From NCBI RefSeq assembly GCF_014736495.1, contig NZ_MDUX01000005.1:1-64000 (forward strand): a stretch of 64,000 bases of DNA, written 5' to 3'. This stretch comes from Candidatus Dactylopiibacterium carminicum. Lineage in GTDB: Bacteria; Pseudomonadota; Gammaproteobacteria; Burkholderiales; Rhodocyclaceae. Every line of letters starts with the position of its first letter. Position 1 is the first letter of the stretch. Below the pieces are notes generated by a model, which was not told where the DNA came from, did not search any database, and worked only from the letters and a program-made list of their open reading frames with translations. Positions 42,237-50,997 of the stretch are shown piece after piece. The translations under genes and the position numbers were made by a program.

Positions 42237-45200
42237 CTACATGGTCATCAGGCTTGCATTTCCTCCCGCCGCCGTGGTGTTGATGCTGACGACGCGTTCG
42301 ATGACCAGGCGCTCCAGCGGGATGGCGGCACCTGCTGGCAGGTGCGTGATGCCCACCACTGGCCCCGGGCGTTGGGCCAGAACGCCCAGCCAGTGGCGAA
42401 GCTCCGCCTCGCTGCCCTGGTGCAGTACGGCATCGAAGCTGGCCCTGGCGAGATCGGTGGCCAGGCTGACGTGCTCGCGCAATGCTTCCGGCAGGCGGTC
42501 ACGCAATGCGGCTGCCTGTGAATCGTTGGCAGGCCATATCGCGCGGCTGCCCACGGCCAGGATGGCGGCAAGCTGGGCGAGTCTTTCCGCATTTTCCGTG
42601 GCGAGGCTCAGCACCGCCTTGCGCGGCAGCACCTGATAGTGATTGCTCTCGCCCGTGGGGCCGGGCAATGCAAGACGCGCGCCGCAGAAGAAGGGGACCG
42701 GTGCAGGCAGCCTGCTGCCTCGGGCCTCGCGCCACTGCTGCAGGATCTGCAAGGCTGGGCGCTCGGGGGCTGCCTGCAACTCGGTTTGTGTGCCGAAAGG
42801 CCTGGCGAGTGCGGCATCCGGCCGGCTGGCCAGCAGGCGATACAGGTAGAGCGGCCCGCCGGCCTTGGGACCGGTGCCCGAGAGACCTTCGCCACCGAAG
42901 GGCTGGACGCCCACCACCGCACCCACGATGTTGCGGTTCACATACAGGTTGCCGACCTGCGCATGGTTGGCGACCTGAGCGACGGTTTCGTCGATGCGCG
43001 TGTGCAGGCCCATGGTCAGGCCGTAGCCGAGGGTATTGATGCTTTCGATCAGCGCGGGCAGCTGGTCGCAGCGATAGCGCACGAAGTGCAGAACCGGGCC
43101 GAACACCTCGCGGGTGAGCCCGGCGAGATCCGGCAGCTCGATCAGCGTGGGGGGCACGAAGTGGCCGCCGCCTGTATCGGTGTTCCGCGGGCCGGGCTGA
43201 TGGACAGGACGGCCCTGGGCGCGTTGCATTTCGATGTGACGCTGGATGCTGGCCATGGCATCGGCATCGATCACCGGGCCGACATCGTTGGCCAGTTGTG
43301 CGGGATTGCCCAGGCGCAGTTCGGCCATCGCTCCCTTGAGCATGGTGAGCACGCGATCGGCGGCCTCTTCCTGCACGCACAGTACGCGCAGCGCGGAGCA
43401 GCGTTGGCCGGCGCTGTCGAAGGCCGATGACAGTGCGTCGATGACCACCTGCTCGGTCAGTGCCGAGGAATCCACGATTATGGCGTTCTGGCCGCCCGTC
43501 TCCGCGATCAGCGGGATCGGCAGGCCGGCAGGAGACAGGCGCTGCGCGAGCATGCCCTGCAGCAGGCGGGCGACTTCGGTCGAGCCGGTGAACATTACGC
43601 CTTGCACCCGGGCATCGCCTGCGAGCTGTGCGCCTACGCGCTCACCCCGGCCGGGCAACAACTGTAACGCGGCGAGCGGAATACCGGCCGCATGCAACAG
43701 ACGGACCGCGCATGCTGCGATCAGCGGAGTCTGCTCGGCCGGTTTTGCCAGCACGGTATTGCCGGCGGCCAGGGCGGCGGCGATCTGGCCTGTGAAGATG
43801 GCCAGCGGGAAGTTCCAGGGGCTGATGCAGACCACCGGGCCGAGCGGGCGATGCGTGGCGTTGTCGAAACCGGCCTGTACCTGAGTGGCGTAATAGCGCA
43901 GGAAGTCGATGGCTTCGCGCACTTCGGCAACGGCGTTGCCACAGGTCTTGCCGGCTTCGCGCGCCAGCAGGCCGAGGAGCGACTGCTGCTCGGCCTGCAG
44001 GGCGTCTGCCGCGCGCAGTAGCGCCGCGGCACGCTCGGCCGGCAGCACGGCAGCCCAGTGTGGTGCATATTCATGCGCCGTTTGCAGGGCAGCCTCCACC
44101 TCGGCAGAGGATGCTTCGCGCATATGGCCCACCACGTCACCGTGGTCGGCCGGGTTGAGGATGGTATGTCCGGCCTCCGTCGTCGCGATCGGCGTGGCAA
44201 TCATCGGTTCTGCGTATCGGGTCGTCGGGCCATTCAGCAGTGTCTGTGCCAGCGTACGCAGGGCCTGTTCGTCGTTCAGATCCAGCCCTGTGGAATTTTG
44301 CCGCGCGCTGCCGTAAAGATCGCCTGGCAGGGCAATGCCAGGATGCGGCAGGCCTGCCTGGCCATCGTGGGCGGCCATCGCTTCGACCTGCTCGACCGGG
44401 TTCTGCACCAGGGCTTCCAGTGGTACGGCCTCGTCCGCGATCTGGTTCACGAAAGAGGAATTAGCGCCGTTTTCCAGCAGGCGGCGCACCAGATAGGCGA
44501 GCAGGGTCTCATGCGTGCCGACCGGGGCGTAGATCCGACAGGGGCGGCCGAGGCGGCCTTCACTCACGGGGCCCACCACCTGTTCGTACAGGGGCTCGCC
44601 CATGCCGTGCAGGCACTGGAATTCGTATTGCTCGGGGTGGAAATCCTGTGGGCCGGCCATCTCGTGGATGGTCGCCAGCGTGTGCGCGTTGTGGGTGGCG
44701 AACTGCGGATAGACTGCGTCCGGGGCGGCCAGCAGCGTGCGTGCGCAGGCGAGATAGGCCAGATCGGTATAGGGCTTGCGCGTGTAGACCGGGTAATCCG
44801 CCAGGCCAGCTTCCTGACTGCGCTTGATCTCACTGTCCCAGTAGGCACCCTTGACCAGACGGATCATCAGCCGGCGGCCGCTGCGCCGCGCCAGATCGAT
44901 CACATGCCCGACCACGCCGGGGGCGCGCTTCTGGTAGGTCTGAATCACGAAGCCCAACCCCTGCCAGCCTGTCAGTGAAGGTTCGGTGCAGAGCCTTTCC
45001 AGCAGGTCCAGCGAGATATCCAGGCGGTCCACTTCTTCTGCGTCGATGCTCAGCCCGATGTCGTACTGGCGCGCCTGCTGGGCCAGGGTCAGCAGGCGCG
45101 GATACAGTTCGTCCATCACGCGCCCGATCTGTGCGCGGCAGTAGCGCGGGTGCATGGCCGATAGTTTGATCGAGATCCCCGGTCCGGCATACACCCCGCG

Positions 45201-45947
45201 CCCGCCCGACGCGCGACCAATGGCTTCGATCGCCTGGGTGTAGTCGCGGAAGTAGCGGTCGGCATCCGCCGCGGTCAGCGCGGCTTCGCCGAGCATGTCA
45301 TAGGAATAGCGGAAGCCCCTGGCCTCTAGCGAGCGTGCATGGGCCAGCGCCTCGGGCATGGTTTCGCCGGTGACGAACTGCTCGCCCATCATGCGCATGG
45401 CCATGTTCACGCCCTGGCGGATCAGTGGCTCGCCACCCCGCGCGATCAGCCGCCCGAGCGAGCCCGCCATGCCTTCCTGGCTGTGGCTGGAAACGAGCTT
45501 GCCGGTCAGCATCAGCCCCCAGGCTGCGGCATTCACGAACAGCGAATCGCTCTGGCCCACATGCCCCTTCCAGTTGCCTTGACTGATCTTGTCGCGGATG
45601 AGCGCGTCACGCGTGGCGCTGTCCGGGATGCGCAGCAGCGCCTCGGCCAGACACATCAGGGCAATGCCTTCCTGTGACGACAGCGAGAACTCCTGCAGCA
45701 GGCCCTGCACCATGCCGGCCTTGATGCCGCTGGCCTTGCGCGTACGCAACGTGCCTGCAATGCGCAACGCGAGCTGGCGACTGCGTTCGGCCAGTTCCTG
45801 CGGCAGGCGGGCCTGTTCCAGCAGGCACGGAATCAGCTCGATTTCTGGCGTGCGGCAGGCAGCCGTGATGGCTGCACGCAATGGCATTTGCTCAGGCAGT
45901 GGCGTGAGCTGTGCGAACGGCGAGGGGGCAGGCTGCGGTGCGTTCAT
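42237..45947 (-). CDS. putA: Bifunctional proline dehydrogenase / P5C dehydrogenase PutA
   Basis: Oxidises proline to glutamate in two steps with FAD and NAD+. The 1236 residues comprise a proline dehydrogenase barrel (about 180-480, RLVKGAYWDSEIKRSQEAGL), the P5C dehydrogenase domain (about 560-1010; LIAETGGQNAII, SAGQRCSALRVL with the catalytic Cys) and a C-terminal ALDH-like domain. There is no ribbon-helix-helix DNA-binding domain at the N-terminus, so it cannot repress itself as enteric PutA does. A divergent Lrp-type gene probably controls it. Confidence 0.97.
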   Translation of the reverse strand: MNAPQPAPSPFAQLTPLPEQMPLRAAITAACRTPEIELIPCLLEQARLPQELAERSRQLALRIAGTLRTRKASGIKAGMVQGLLQEFSLSSQEGIALMCLAEALLRIPDSATRDALIRDKISQGNWKGHVGQSDSLFVNAAAWGLMLTGKLVSSHSQEGMAGSLGRLIARGGEPLIRQGVNMAMRMMGEQFVTGETMPEALAHARSLEARGFRYSYDMLGEAALTAADADRYFRDYTQAIEAIGRASGGRGVYAGPGISIKLSAMHPRYCRAQIGRVMDELYPRLLTLAQQARQYDIGLSIDAEEVDRLDISLDLLERLCTEPSLTGWQGLGFVIQTYQKRAPGVVGHVIDLARRSGRRLMIRLVKGAYWDSEIKRSQEAGLADYPVYTRKPYTDLAYLACARTLLAAPDAVYPQFATHNAHTLATIHEMAGPQDFHPEQYEFQCLHGMGEPLYEQVVGPVSEGRLGRPCRIYAPVGTHETLLAYLVRRLLENGANSSFVNQIADEAVPLEALVQNPVEQVEAMAAHDGQAGLPHPGIALPGDLYGSARQNSTGLDLNDEQALRTLAQTLLNGPTTRYAEPMIATPIATTEAGHTILNPADHGDVVGHMREASSAEVEAALQTAHEYAPHWAAVLPAERAAALLRAADALQAEQQSLLGLLAREAGKTCGNAVAEVREAIDFLRYYATQVQAGFDNATHRPLGPVVCISPWNFPLAIFTGQIAAALAAGNTVLAKPAEQTPLIAACAVRLLHAAGIPLAALQLLPGRGERVGAQLAGDARVQGVMFTGSTEVARLLQGMLAQRLSPAGLPIPLIAETGGQNAIIVDSSALTEQVVIDALSSAFDSAGQRCSALRVLCVQEEAADRVLTMLKGAMAELRLGNPAQLANDVGPVIDADAMASIQRHIEMQRAQGRPVHQPGPRNTDTGGGHFVPPTLIELPDLAGLTREVFGPVLHFVRYRCDQLPALIESINTLGYGLTMGLHTRIDETVAQVANHAQVGNLYVNRNIVGAVVGVQPFGGEGLSGTGPKAGGPLYLYRLLASRPDAALARPFGTQTELQAAPERPALQILQQWREARGSRLPAPVPFFCGARLALPGPTGESNHYQVLPRKAVLSLATENAERLAQLAAILAVGSRAIWPANDSQAAALRDRLPEALREHVSLATDLARASFDAVLHQGSEAELRHWLGVLAQRPGPVVGITHLPAGAAIPLERLVIERVVSINTTAAGGNASLMTM

Positions 45948-45988
45948 GATGTGTTGGCCGGAAATGCAAGGTTGTTGAATGTTTGCTA

Positions 45989-46008
45989 ATCATTTCAAAA
46001 TTCATGAT
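45989..46008. promoter_or_regulatory. AT-rich dyad between putA and lrp-like gene
   Basis: ATCAT-N10-ATGAT in an AT-rich stretch, a plausible binding site for the divergent Lrp/AsnC-type regulator. It is 42 bp from putA and 46 bp from the regulator gene. Confidence 0.45.
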
Positions 46009-46053
46009 AAATAATTCGCTATATTTGTCTGACTGACTGGTGAAATATTCAGC

Positions 46054-46530
46054 ATGGCCGCCTCGCAAATCGATCTCGACCGTACCGACCTTCGCATCCT
46101 CAAATTGCTGCAGGAAGATGGCCGCCTCTCCAATCTCAAGTTAGCCGAAGCCGTGGCTCTATCACCCACGGCAGTACTGGCGCGCGTGCAGCGGCTGACG
46201 CGCGACGGCTACATCCTGGGGTACGAGGCGCGGCTCAACCCGCTGAGGCTGGGCGCCGGCATGCTGGTGTTCGTGGAGGTGCTGCTCGATCGCACCACGC
46301 CAAACGTATTCGAGCAGTTCAAGGTGGCGGTGCAGCTGCGCCCGGAAATCATGGAATGCCACATGGTGGCGGGGGGCTTCGATTACCTGATCAAGACACG
46401 CACGGCCGACATGGCAGCCTACCGGGCCTTTGCCGGCAACGTGCTTTGGCAGTTGCCGGGGGTGCGCGAAACACGCACTTATGCCGTGATGGAGGAGATC
46501 AAGAACACCTCGCGCCTGCATCTGGGCTGA
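46054..46530 (+). CDS. Lrp/AsnC-family regulator (PutR-like)
   Basis: Transcription regulator of 158 residues. It has an N-terminal winged helix-turn-helix (DLRILKLLQEDGRLSNLKLAEAVALSPTAVLARVQRL, about 11-47) and a C-terminal RAM ligand-binding domain (about 70-150; VAGGFDYLIKTRTADMAAYRAF). The divergent arrangement with putA is that of PutR-type activators that respond to proline, so activation of putA is inferred. Confidence 0.92.
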   Translation: MAASQIDLDRTDLRILKLLQEDGRLSNLKLAEAVALSPTAVLARVQRLTRDGYILGYEARLNPLRLGAGMLVFVEVLLDRTTPNVFEQFKVAVQLRPEIMECHMVAGGFDYLIKTRTADMAAYRAFAGNVLWQLPGVRETRTYAVMEEIKNTSRLHLG

Positions 46531-46585
46531 GCCGGCGTGGCTGCCGTTCGCGCGAATGGAGGGCTGATGGGCATCGACTGCGTGT

Positions 46586-46751
46586 CTGGATTCCGGCCTG
46601 TTGCCGGGATGACGCCTGTCGGCAGGTGATCTTGCATCTGGCGTGATGGTTGGGCGGCCAGGGCGGAGAGCGAAAATTTGGCGCCGTAATGCCCGGCATG
46701 AGGCGCTGATTCCTTCGCTTCGGCGTTATCCCGGCGAAAGCCAGGATCCAG
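46586..46751. repeat. Two GGATTCCGG/CCGGGATGACG-type repeats
   Basis: Segments 46586-46614 and 46725-46751 belong to the dispersed 'GTCATTCCGGCG..AAGCC' family in opposite orientation. Nothing else is visible in the 46531-46778 gap. Confidence 0.55.
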
Positions 46752-46778
46752 AGGAACCGGACAGCATTACATCCAGGT

Positions 46779-47132
46779 TCAGCGCCGTGTTTCTTCTTCC
46801 GGTACTTCGCGGATCACTTCGCCTTCGAGCACGATGCCGTCGTCTCTGGCTTCCGGCTTCGCATCGCTGGATGCACGCTGACGGAACACAGCTTCCGCCA
46901 TGCCGGCCTGTTCGCGCATCTGACGGCGCAGTGTGCGGGTTTTCCACCACAGATAGGCCCAGGCGATGGCGCCGCCCACGACGCCGACCGCCAGCACGAC
47001 GACCGAGAACATCAACGAAAGGGCGAGCAAGCCCAGCGCGGCGACGGTTGCCACCACTTTGCCGAGCAGACCGGTTGAACGGCCGCTAGGGCGGGAGAGT
47101 CGCGCGAAGCGGATGTTTTGTTGTGAATACAT
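46779..47132 (-). CDS. Small uncharacterised membrane protein
   Basis: A 117-residue protein with a basic N-terminus, a hydrophobic region of about 35 residues (about 27-62, VVATVAALGLLALSLMFSVVV.. long enough for one long or two short helices), the charged KTRTLRRQMREQAG helix and an acidic C-terminus (EGEVIREVPEEE). I do not recognise a family. ATG at 47132 was chosen since the upstream frame shows no sensible protein. It is monocistronic, divergent from the radical SAM gene. Confidence 0.7.
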   Translation of the reverse strand: MYSQQNIRFARLSRPSGRSTGLLGKVVATVAALGLLALSLMFSVVVLAVGVVGGAIAWAYLWWKTRTLRRQMREQAGMAEAVFRQRASSDAKPEARDDGIVLEGEVIREVPEEETRR

Positions 47133-47379
47133 GCTTTTCCTTGCGGCAGCGTCCGGCTGCATGAAGTGATCGTGCGGGTCTGAGCCCGAAATGGCGGAAA
47201 GATTCCCGGCGGGCGTCGGCGTGCTGCGAGGGAGGCGGGTTTTATCCCTCGGATATGGGGTGACTCTGCCGGGTTTCAATGCCTGCGCCGTGTCGGCCAG
47301 TCGTGGCTTCGATCTGAAACAAGGCGCTGGCGCCTGTTGCGCGGCAACATGGTTGTTTGCAAGCTGAAGTCCTGCCGCC

Positions 47380-48309
47380 ATGAAATACCTGTTTGGTCCG
47401 GTCAACTCCCGCCGTCTCGGCAGGTCGCTGGGCATCGATCTGCTCCCTTTCAAGACCTGCTCGCTCGACTGCATCTATTGCGAATGCGGCTGGACCACCA
47501 CACGCACACTGGAGCGGGCTGAATGGGTGCCTACGGAGGATGTGCTGGGCGAACTCGACAGCGTGCTCGCCGACGCTCCCGAGCTGGATTACGTTACTTT
47601 CTCAGGCTCCGGTGAGCCCACGCTACATCGGGGCATTGGCCGGGTGATCAAGCATCTGAAGACCCGCTATCCGCAGTACAAGGTGGCCGTGCTCACCAAT
47701 GCCACGCTGTTGGGCGACAAGGCCGTGCAGGCCGAGCTGATGGCCGCGGACCTGGTGTCTCCCTCGCTGGACGCTGCTACACGCAAGGCCTTTGCGCGCA
47801 TCTGCCGCCCGGTGCGCGGTGTGCACATCGATTCCTTGATCGAAGGCATCACGGATTTTCGCAGGAATTACACCGGGCAGTTGCTGCTGGAAGTGTTCAT
47901 CGCTCCCGGCATCAATGATTCCGACATCGAGCTGGCGGCACTGAAAGCCGCCCTGGAGCGCATCGAACCCGATGCCATCCAGCTCAACCGCCTTGACCGC
48001 CCGGCTCCCGAGCCAGGATTGGTAGCGATCGCCAGCAACGAACAACTGGAAGCCATCCGCGCGTACCTGCAACCGCTGCAGGTGCAGATCGTACGCCAGC
48101 GTCAAGCCGGCGAGCCCGCGCCCTGGGACAGCACAGCGCTCTTCCGCGAAATCCTCGCCGTGATCGACAAGGGCATCACCCGGCTCACGCCCCTGTCAGT
48201 CGCCACCGGCATCCGCGAAGGCGACCTCGCCAAGACCCTGCAACGGATGGCTGCGCAGCAACTGATCGTGGTCGACGGGGAAACAGGTGCGGTGCGAGGC
48301 AGGTTTTAG
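47380..48309 (+). CDS. Radical SAM protein (COG0731-like)
   Basis: Radical S-adenosylmethionine enzyme of 309 residues, substrate unknown. The cluster motif C-x3-C-x2-C is present as CSLDCIYC (about 28-35), followed by VTFSGSGEPTLHRGIG (SAM-binding GGE-like motif) and LTNATLLGDKAV. The N-terminal MKYLFGPVNSRRLGRSLGIDLLPFKTCS is the family's start. The last 60 residues resemble a small winged-helix (TRLTPLSVATGIREGDLAKTLQRMAAQQLI). It has no operon partners. Confidence 0.9.
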   Translation: MKYLFGPVNSRRLGRSLGIDLLPFKTCSLDCIYCECGWTTTRTLERAEWVPTEDVLGELDSVLADAPELDYVTFSGSGEPTLHRGIGRVIKHLKTRYPQYKVAVLTNATLLGDKAVQAELMAADLVSPSLDAATRKAFARICRPVRGVHIDSLIEGITDFRRNYTGQLLLEVFIAPGINDSDIELAALKAALERIEPDAIQLNRLDRPAPEPGLVAIASNEQLEAIRAYLQPLQVQIVRQRQAGEPAPWDSTALFREILAVIDKGITRLTPLSVATGIREGDLAKTLQRMAAQQLIVVDGETGAVRGRF

Positions 48310-49146
48310 CCATGATCTAGGAACCTGTTCAACGTCTTCCATATGCCATGTAAACCTCTCCCCACCCCTTAATCCCGTTCGCTCAAGACGATGCCGTCAT
48401 TCTGGCACTAGTCGGAGTCTCGTGTCTTGGGGCGCATCCGGATCCCGGTTTGCGCCGGGATGACGTTGATTTGACAGGGTTTCGGCTTGAGTGACCGGCA
48501 TCCCGCCGCAGCCCTCCCGTTATCAGAATGAGGTCGGGAGGGGGGCAAAAAAGGCTTATGCCATCGCTGGCTTTATGCCATTAAAAGCAGCTTCCGAGCC
48601 TTGATACGCTGCTTATCTCCACGGTTGCGGCCGTCTCCCCGTGCTGCGATCCGACTGAAACCGGACCTGCAAGGCGTGTGCGGTCCCGGCGGGCGGGCCT
48701 TGCGTGGCGAACCGGCTGCGGCAGCACAACGCAATGTGCTGCTGTTTGCCCTCCACGTTGATGGTCTCTCACGACAGATCGCAGACAAATCCTGCGTCCA
48801 AGCACCCATTGAACCTGGGCTGCGTGTGTCGAGAGTCTTGCCCGGTAATCGTTGCAGGGACGCTGTCTGCAGCGAGCCGATGCCGGGGGCTCCGTACGTG
48901 CTTTTAGATCAGTCGTTCCGGACGTCGCATGCAGGAGGGCAGGGTGAGGCGGTGCTGCATCACGTACGGTCGGTGATCCGCCAGGAGACCTCTTGCGTCG
49001 CTACGCCCCGAACTGCTCAAAGCAAGACTGGGCAAGGTTCTCGGTTTGTTAATACCTTTTTACAACTAATATCGGTTGAGCCGGTTTAGCATGAATTGTC
49101 AAGTTGGCTGCACCTTTCGCCATTTCACGTACTTTGTTCCTGCGAC
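48310..49146. other. Gene-poor region with degenerate repeats
   Basis: No convincing gene is seen. It contains a solo end of the 30135-type element (48318), a TCATTCTGGCAC..CCGGGATGACG repeat (48390-48465), a CCCTCCCG..CGGGAGGGG hairpin (about 48513-48545) and a CTGAAACCGGACCTGCAAGG repeat-like block near 48654. Short open frames here are translations of these repeats. The last part should hold the promoter of the regulator at 49147. Confidence 0.6.
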
Positions 49147-50403
49147 ATGCCCAAGCTCACAGATCTTGCCGTCGATCCACAGGTGGGAGTCATCCCGAAG
49201 AGGTGCCGCCGCGCTTGCCATGGGCTGACGCAGTCTTTCCGTGTGGTCCTGTTGCTCAAGGCGAAAGGGCGTTATGGTCGCAGCATCATCGAAGGAGTCT
49301 GTGACTATGTGAAGTCGACCCGCTGTGGTTGGGAAGTCCTGCTCGAGGAGGACTTCCGCTCGCACGTGGAATGTATTTCGGATTGGGATGGCGATGGTGT
49401 CATTGCCGACTTCGACGATCCCGAACTGCTCGACCTGCTTGTGGGTGGCCATCTTCCGGTGGTGGGAGTCGGCGGCTCTTACCAGAGCAATGCGGCGTAC
49501 CTGAAAGGCATTCCTTATGTCGCCTCCGACAACCCAGCATTGGTCAGGATGGCGTATGAGCATCTGATCGATATGGGCTTGTCGCATTTCGCCTTTTATT
49601 CGATCGTGCCGACCTCCCACAATCGCTGGGCGGGAGAGAGGGAAAAGGCTTTCAGCTGCCTCGTGACGGCAGATCGGCACGAAGTGCTGGTCTATAGAGG
49701 GATTCCGACCTTCGCCCCAGACTGGACCACCATTCCCGAAAATCTGGCTGACTGGATCAAGACTCTGCCGAAGCCCGTGGGCATCATTGCAGTCACTGAT
49801 TCGCGCGCACGACAGGTCATGCAGGCATGTGCTTCATTGGGGCTTTCCGTGCCGGAAGAGGTGGCCGTCATCGGAATTGACGATGACCCTTTGATGAGCC
49901 TGCTGAACCGTATTCCTCTGAGTTCGGTCGCACAGGGTACGCATGAGATGGGACGCATCGCCGCCCAGATGCTGCATCGGCGTCTGACCAGCACACTACC
50001 AGTCGCGCCTCACCAGACGGTGTTGCCTGAAGGCGTCAACGCGCAAGCATCAAGCCTTCACAAGCCGCTGCACGACCCCTATGTGATGCGGGCGAAGCAC
50101 TTCATCCGGCAGTTTGCCGCTCAGGGTATCCGCGCCCCTCAGGTTGCGGACTATGTCGGAGTGACCCGCACGACGCTTGATGCACATTTCCTCCGGGAGT
50201 TAGGGCATACCGTGCATGAAGAGATCTTTTCCTTCAAGTTACGCCAGTCTCAGATCCTGCTCAAGGCAGGCATGCTGAGCTATTCGAAAGTTGCGCAGTG
50301 CAGTGGATTTACCTCGCTTCAGTACATGTATGCCGTATACAAGCGGGAATTTGGATGCACGCCTGTTGAATACCAGATGCGTCATCAGGGGAACTCCCTT
50401 TGA
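49147..50403 (+). CDS. XylR-type AraC-family regulator with LacI-like sensor
   Basis: Sugar-responsive activator of 418 residues. The N-terminal two-thirds is a periplasmic-binding-protein-like sensor (RVVLLLKAKGRYGRSIIEGVCDYV, IGIDDDPLMSLLNRIPLSSV), and the C-terminal 100 residues form an AraC double helix-turn-helix (IRAPQVADYVGVTRTTLDAHFLRELG, YSKVAQCSGFTSLQYMYAVYKREFGCTPVEYQ). E. coli XylR has this architecture, but the ligand here may be another pentose or a pectin-derived sugar. ATG 49147 was taken; a TTG at 49096 would add 17 residues. The next gene, with direct repeats in its promoter, is the likely target. Confidence 0.88.
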   Translation: MPKLTDLAVDPQVGVIPKRCRRACHGLTQSFRVVLLLKAKGRYGRSIIEGVCDYVKSTRCGWEVLLEEDFRSHVECISDWDGDGVIADFDDPELLDLLVGGHLPVVGVGGSYQSNAAYLKGIPYVASDNPALVRMAYEHLIDMGLSHFAFYSIVPTSHNRWAGEREKAFSCLVTADRHEVLVYRGIPTFAPDWTTIPENLADWIKTLPKPVGIIAVTDSRARQVMQACASLGLSVPEEVAVIGIDDDPLMSLLNRIPLSSVAQGTHEMGRIAAQMLHRRLTSTLPVAPHQTVLPEGVNAQASSLHKPLHDPYVMRAKHFIRQFAAQGIRAPQVADYVGVTRTTLDAHFLRELGHTVHEEIFSFKLRQSQILLKAGMLSYSKVAQCSGFTSLQYMYAVYKREFGCTPVEYQMRHQGNSL

Positions 50404-50997
50404 TAAAGATGCCAAGGGTCTGTTGACTCTGCTGGCCGTGCTCGTCCGAAAGCGCGGACAGGGCAGTATCTGGCAACGAAGGCAGGTGCACGATCATCGC
50501 GTGTCTTGCTGGCGCTCTCCTGACAAGGAAAGGCCAGGGGCACAGGGGCATGGCCCAACCCCTTTCGGCCAAGACATGGCCGTCCTCCGGCGCAAGCAGG
50601 AATCTAGTGTGTTTTCGAGTGCCTTTGAATCCCCCGTTGACCAGGGGATTCATCCCCCAAGCCGCAGGATCCAGGTGAGCGGCATTAGAGGTCGGGGTGG
50701 GGCGGAGTAAAGCTGGGCCGTGGTCGGTTTCAGGACGCAGAAAAGAGCGCCAACAGGCCCCTCCTACTTGCATGGCAACACATCACGCCGGCTGATCGCC
50801 GCGGATGCAATTCGCAGCCAGAAAAAACATAAAAGCGATTTGTATGGCAACCGAGCCAGTATTTGGCATGCGTGTCAGGCAATTTTGGGCGCGAGGGGGA
50901 TTGTTGTCAGGCAGTTTTGGCAACGTCTGGACATATCGGGCGTTTTCAACGTGGAAGCGCCAAGCAATAAATCAAAACCACAACAAAGGAATGATCA
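50404..50997. other. Intergenic region upstream of GH140-like gene
   Basis: No gene is supported in these 594 bp. Small open frames have no recognisable content. The distal part carries the direct repeats described separately, and base composition drops toward AT near 50820-50990, as expected for a promoter. Confidence 0.55.
50874..50920 (+). promoter_or_regulatory. Tandem direct repeats, likely AraC/XylR-type operator
   Basis: GTCAGGCAATTTTGG (50874-50888) and GTCAGGCAGTTTTGG (50906-50920) are 14/15 identical in the same orientation, 32 bp apart start to start (about three helical turns). They end 78 bp before the GH140-like gene. AraC-family proteins bind such direct repeats. Confidence 0.65.

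Noticed and set aside
46011-46026. ATTCGCTATATTTG between putA and the lrp-like gene as a ModE site
   Set aside because: Only one half-site is present; the mirror half needed for a ModE box is missing.
48573-49089. Small open frames on both strands (78 and 162 codons)
   Set aside because: They translate a CTGAAACCGGACCTG-type repeat (RSGFSR-like peptide) that commonly yields false small proteins; no ribosome site or domain supports them.
50390-50720. A 139-codon plus-strand frame and a 154-codon minus-strand frame after the XylR-type gene
   Set aside because: Neither shows a domain, ribosome site or sensible composition; the stretch is treated as intergenic.
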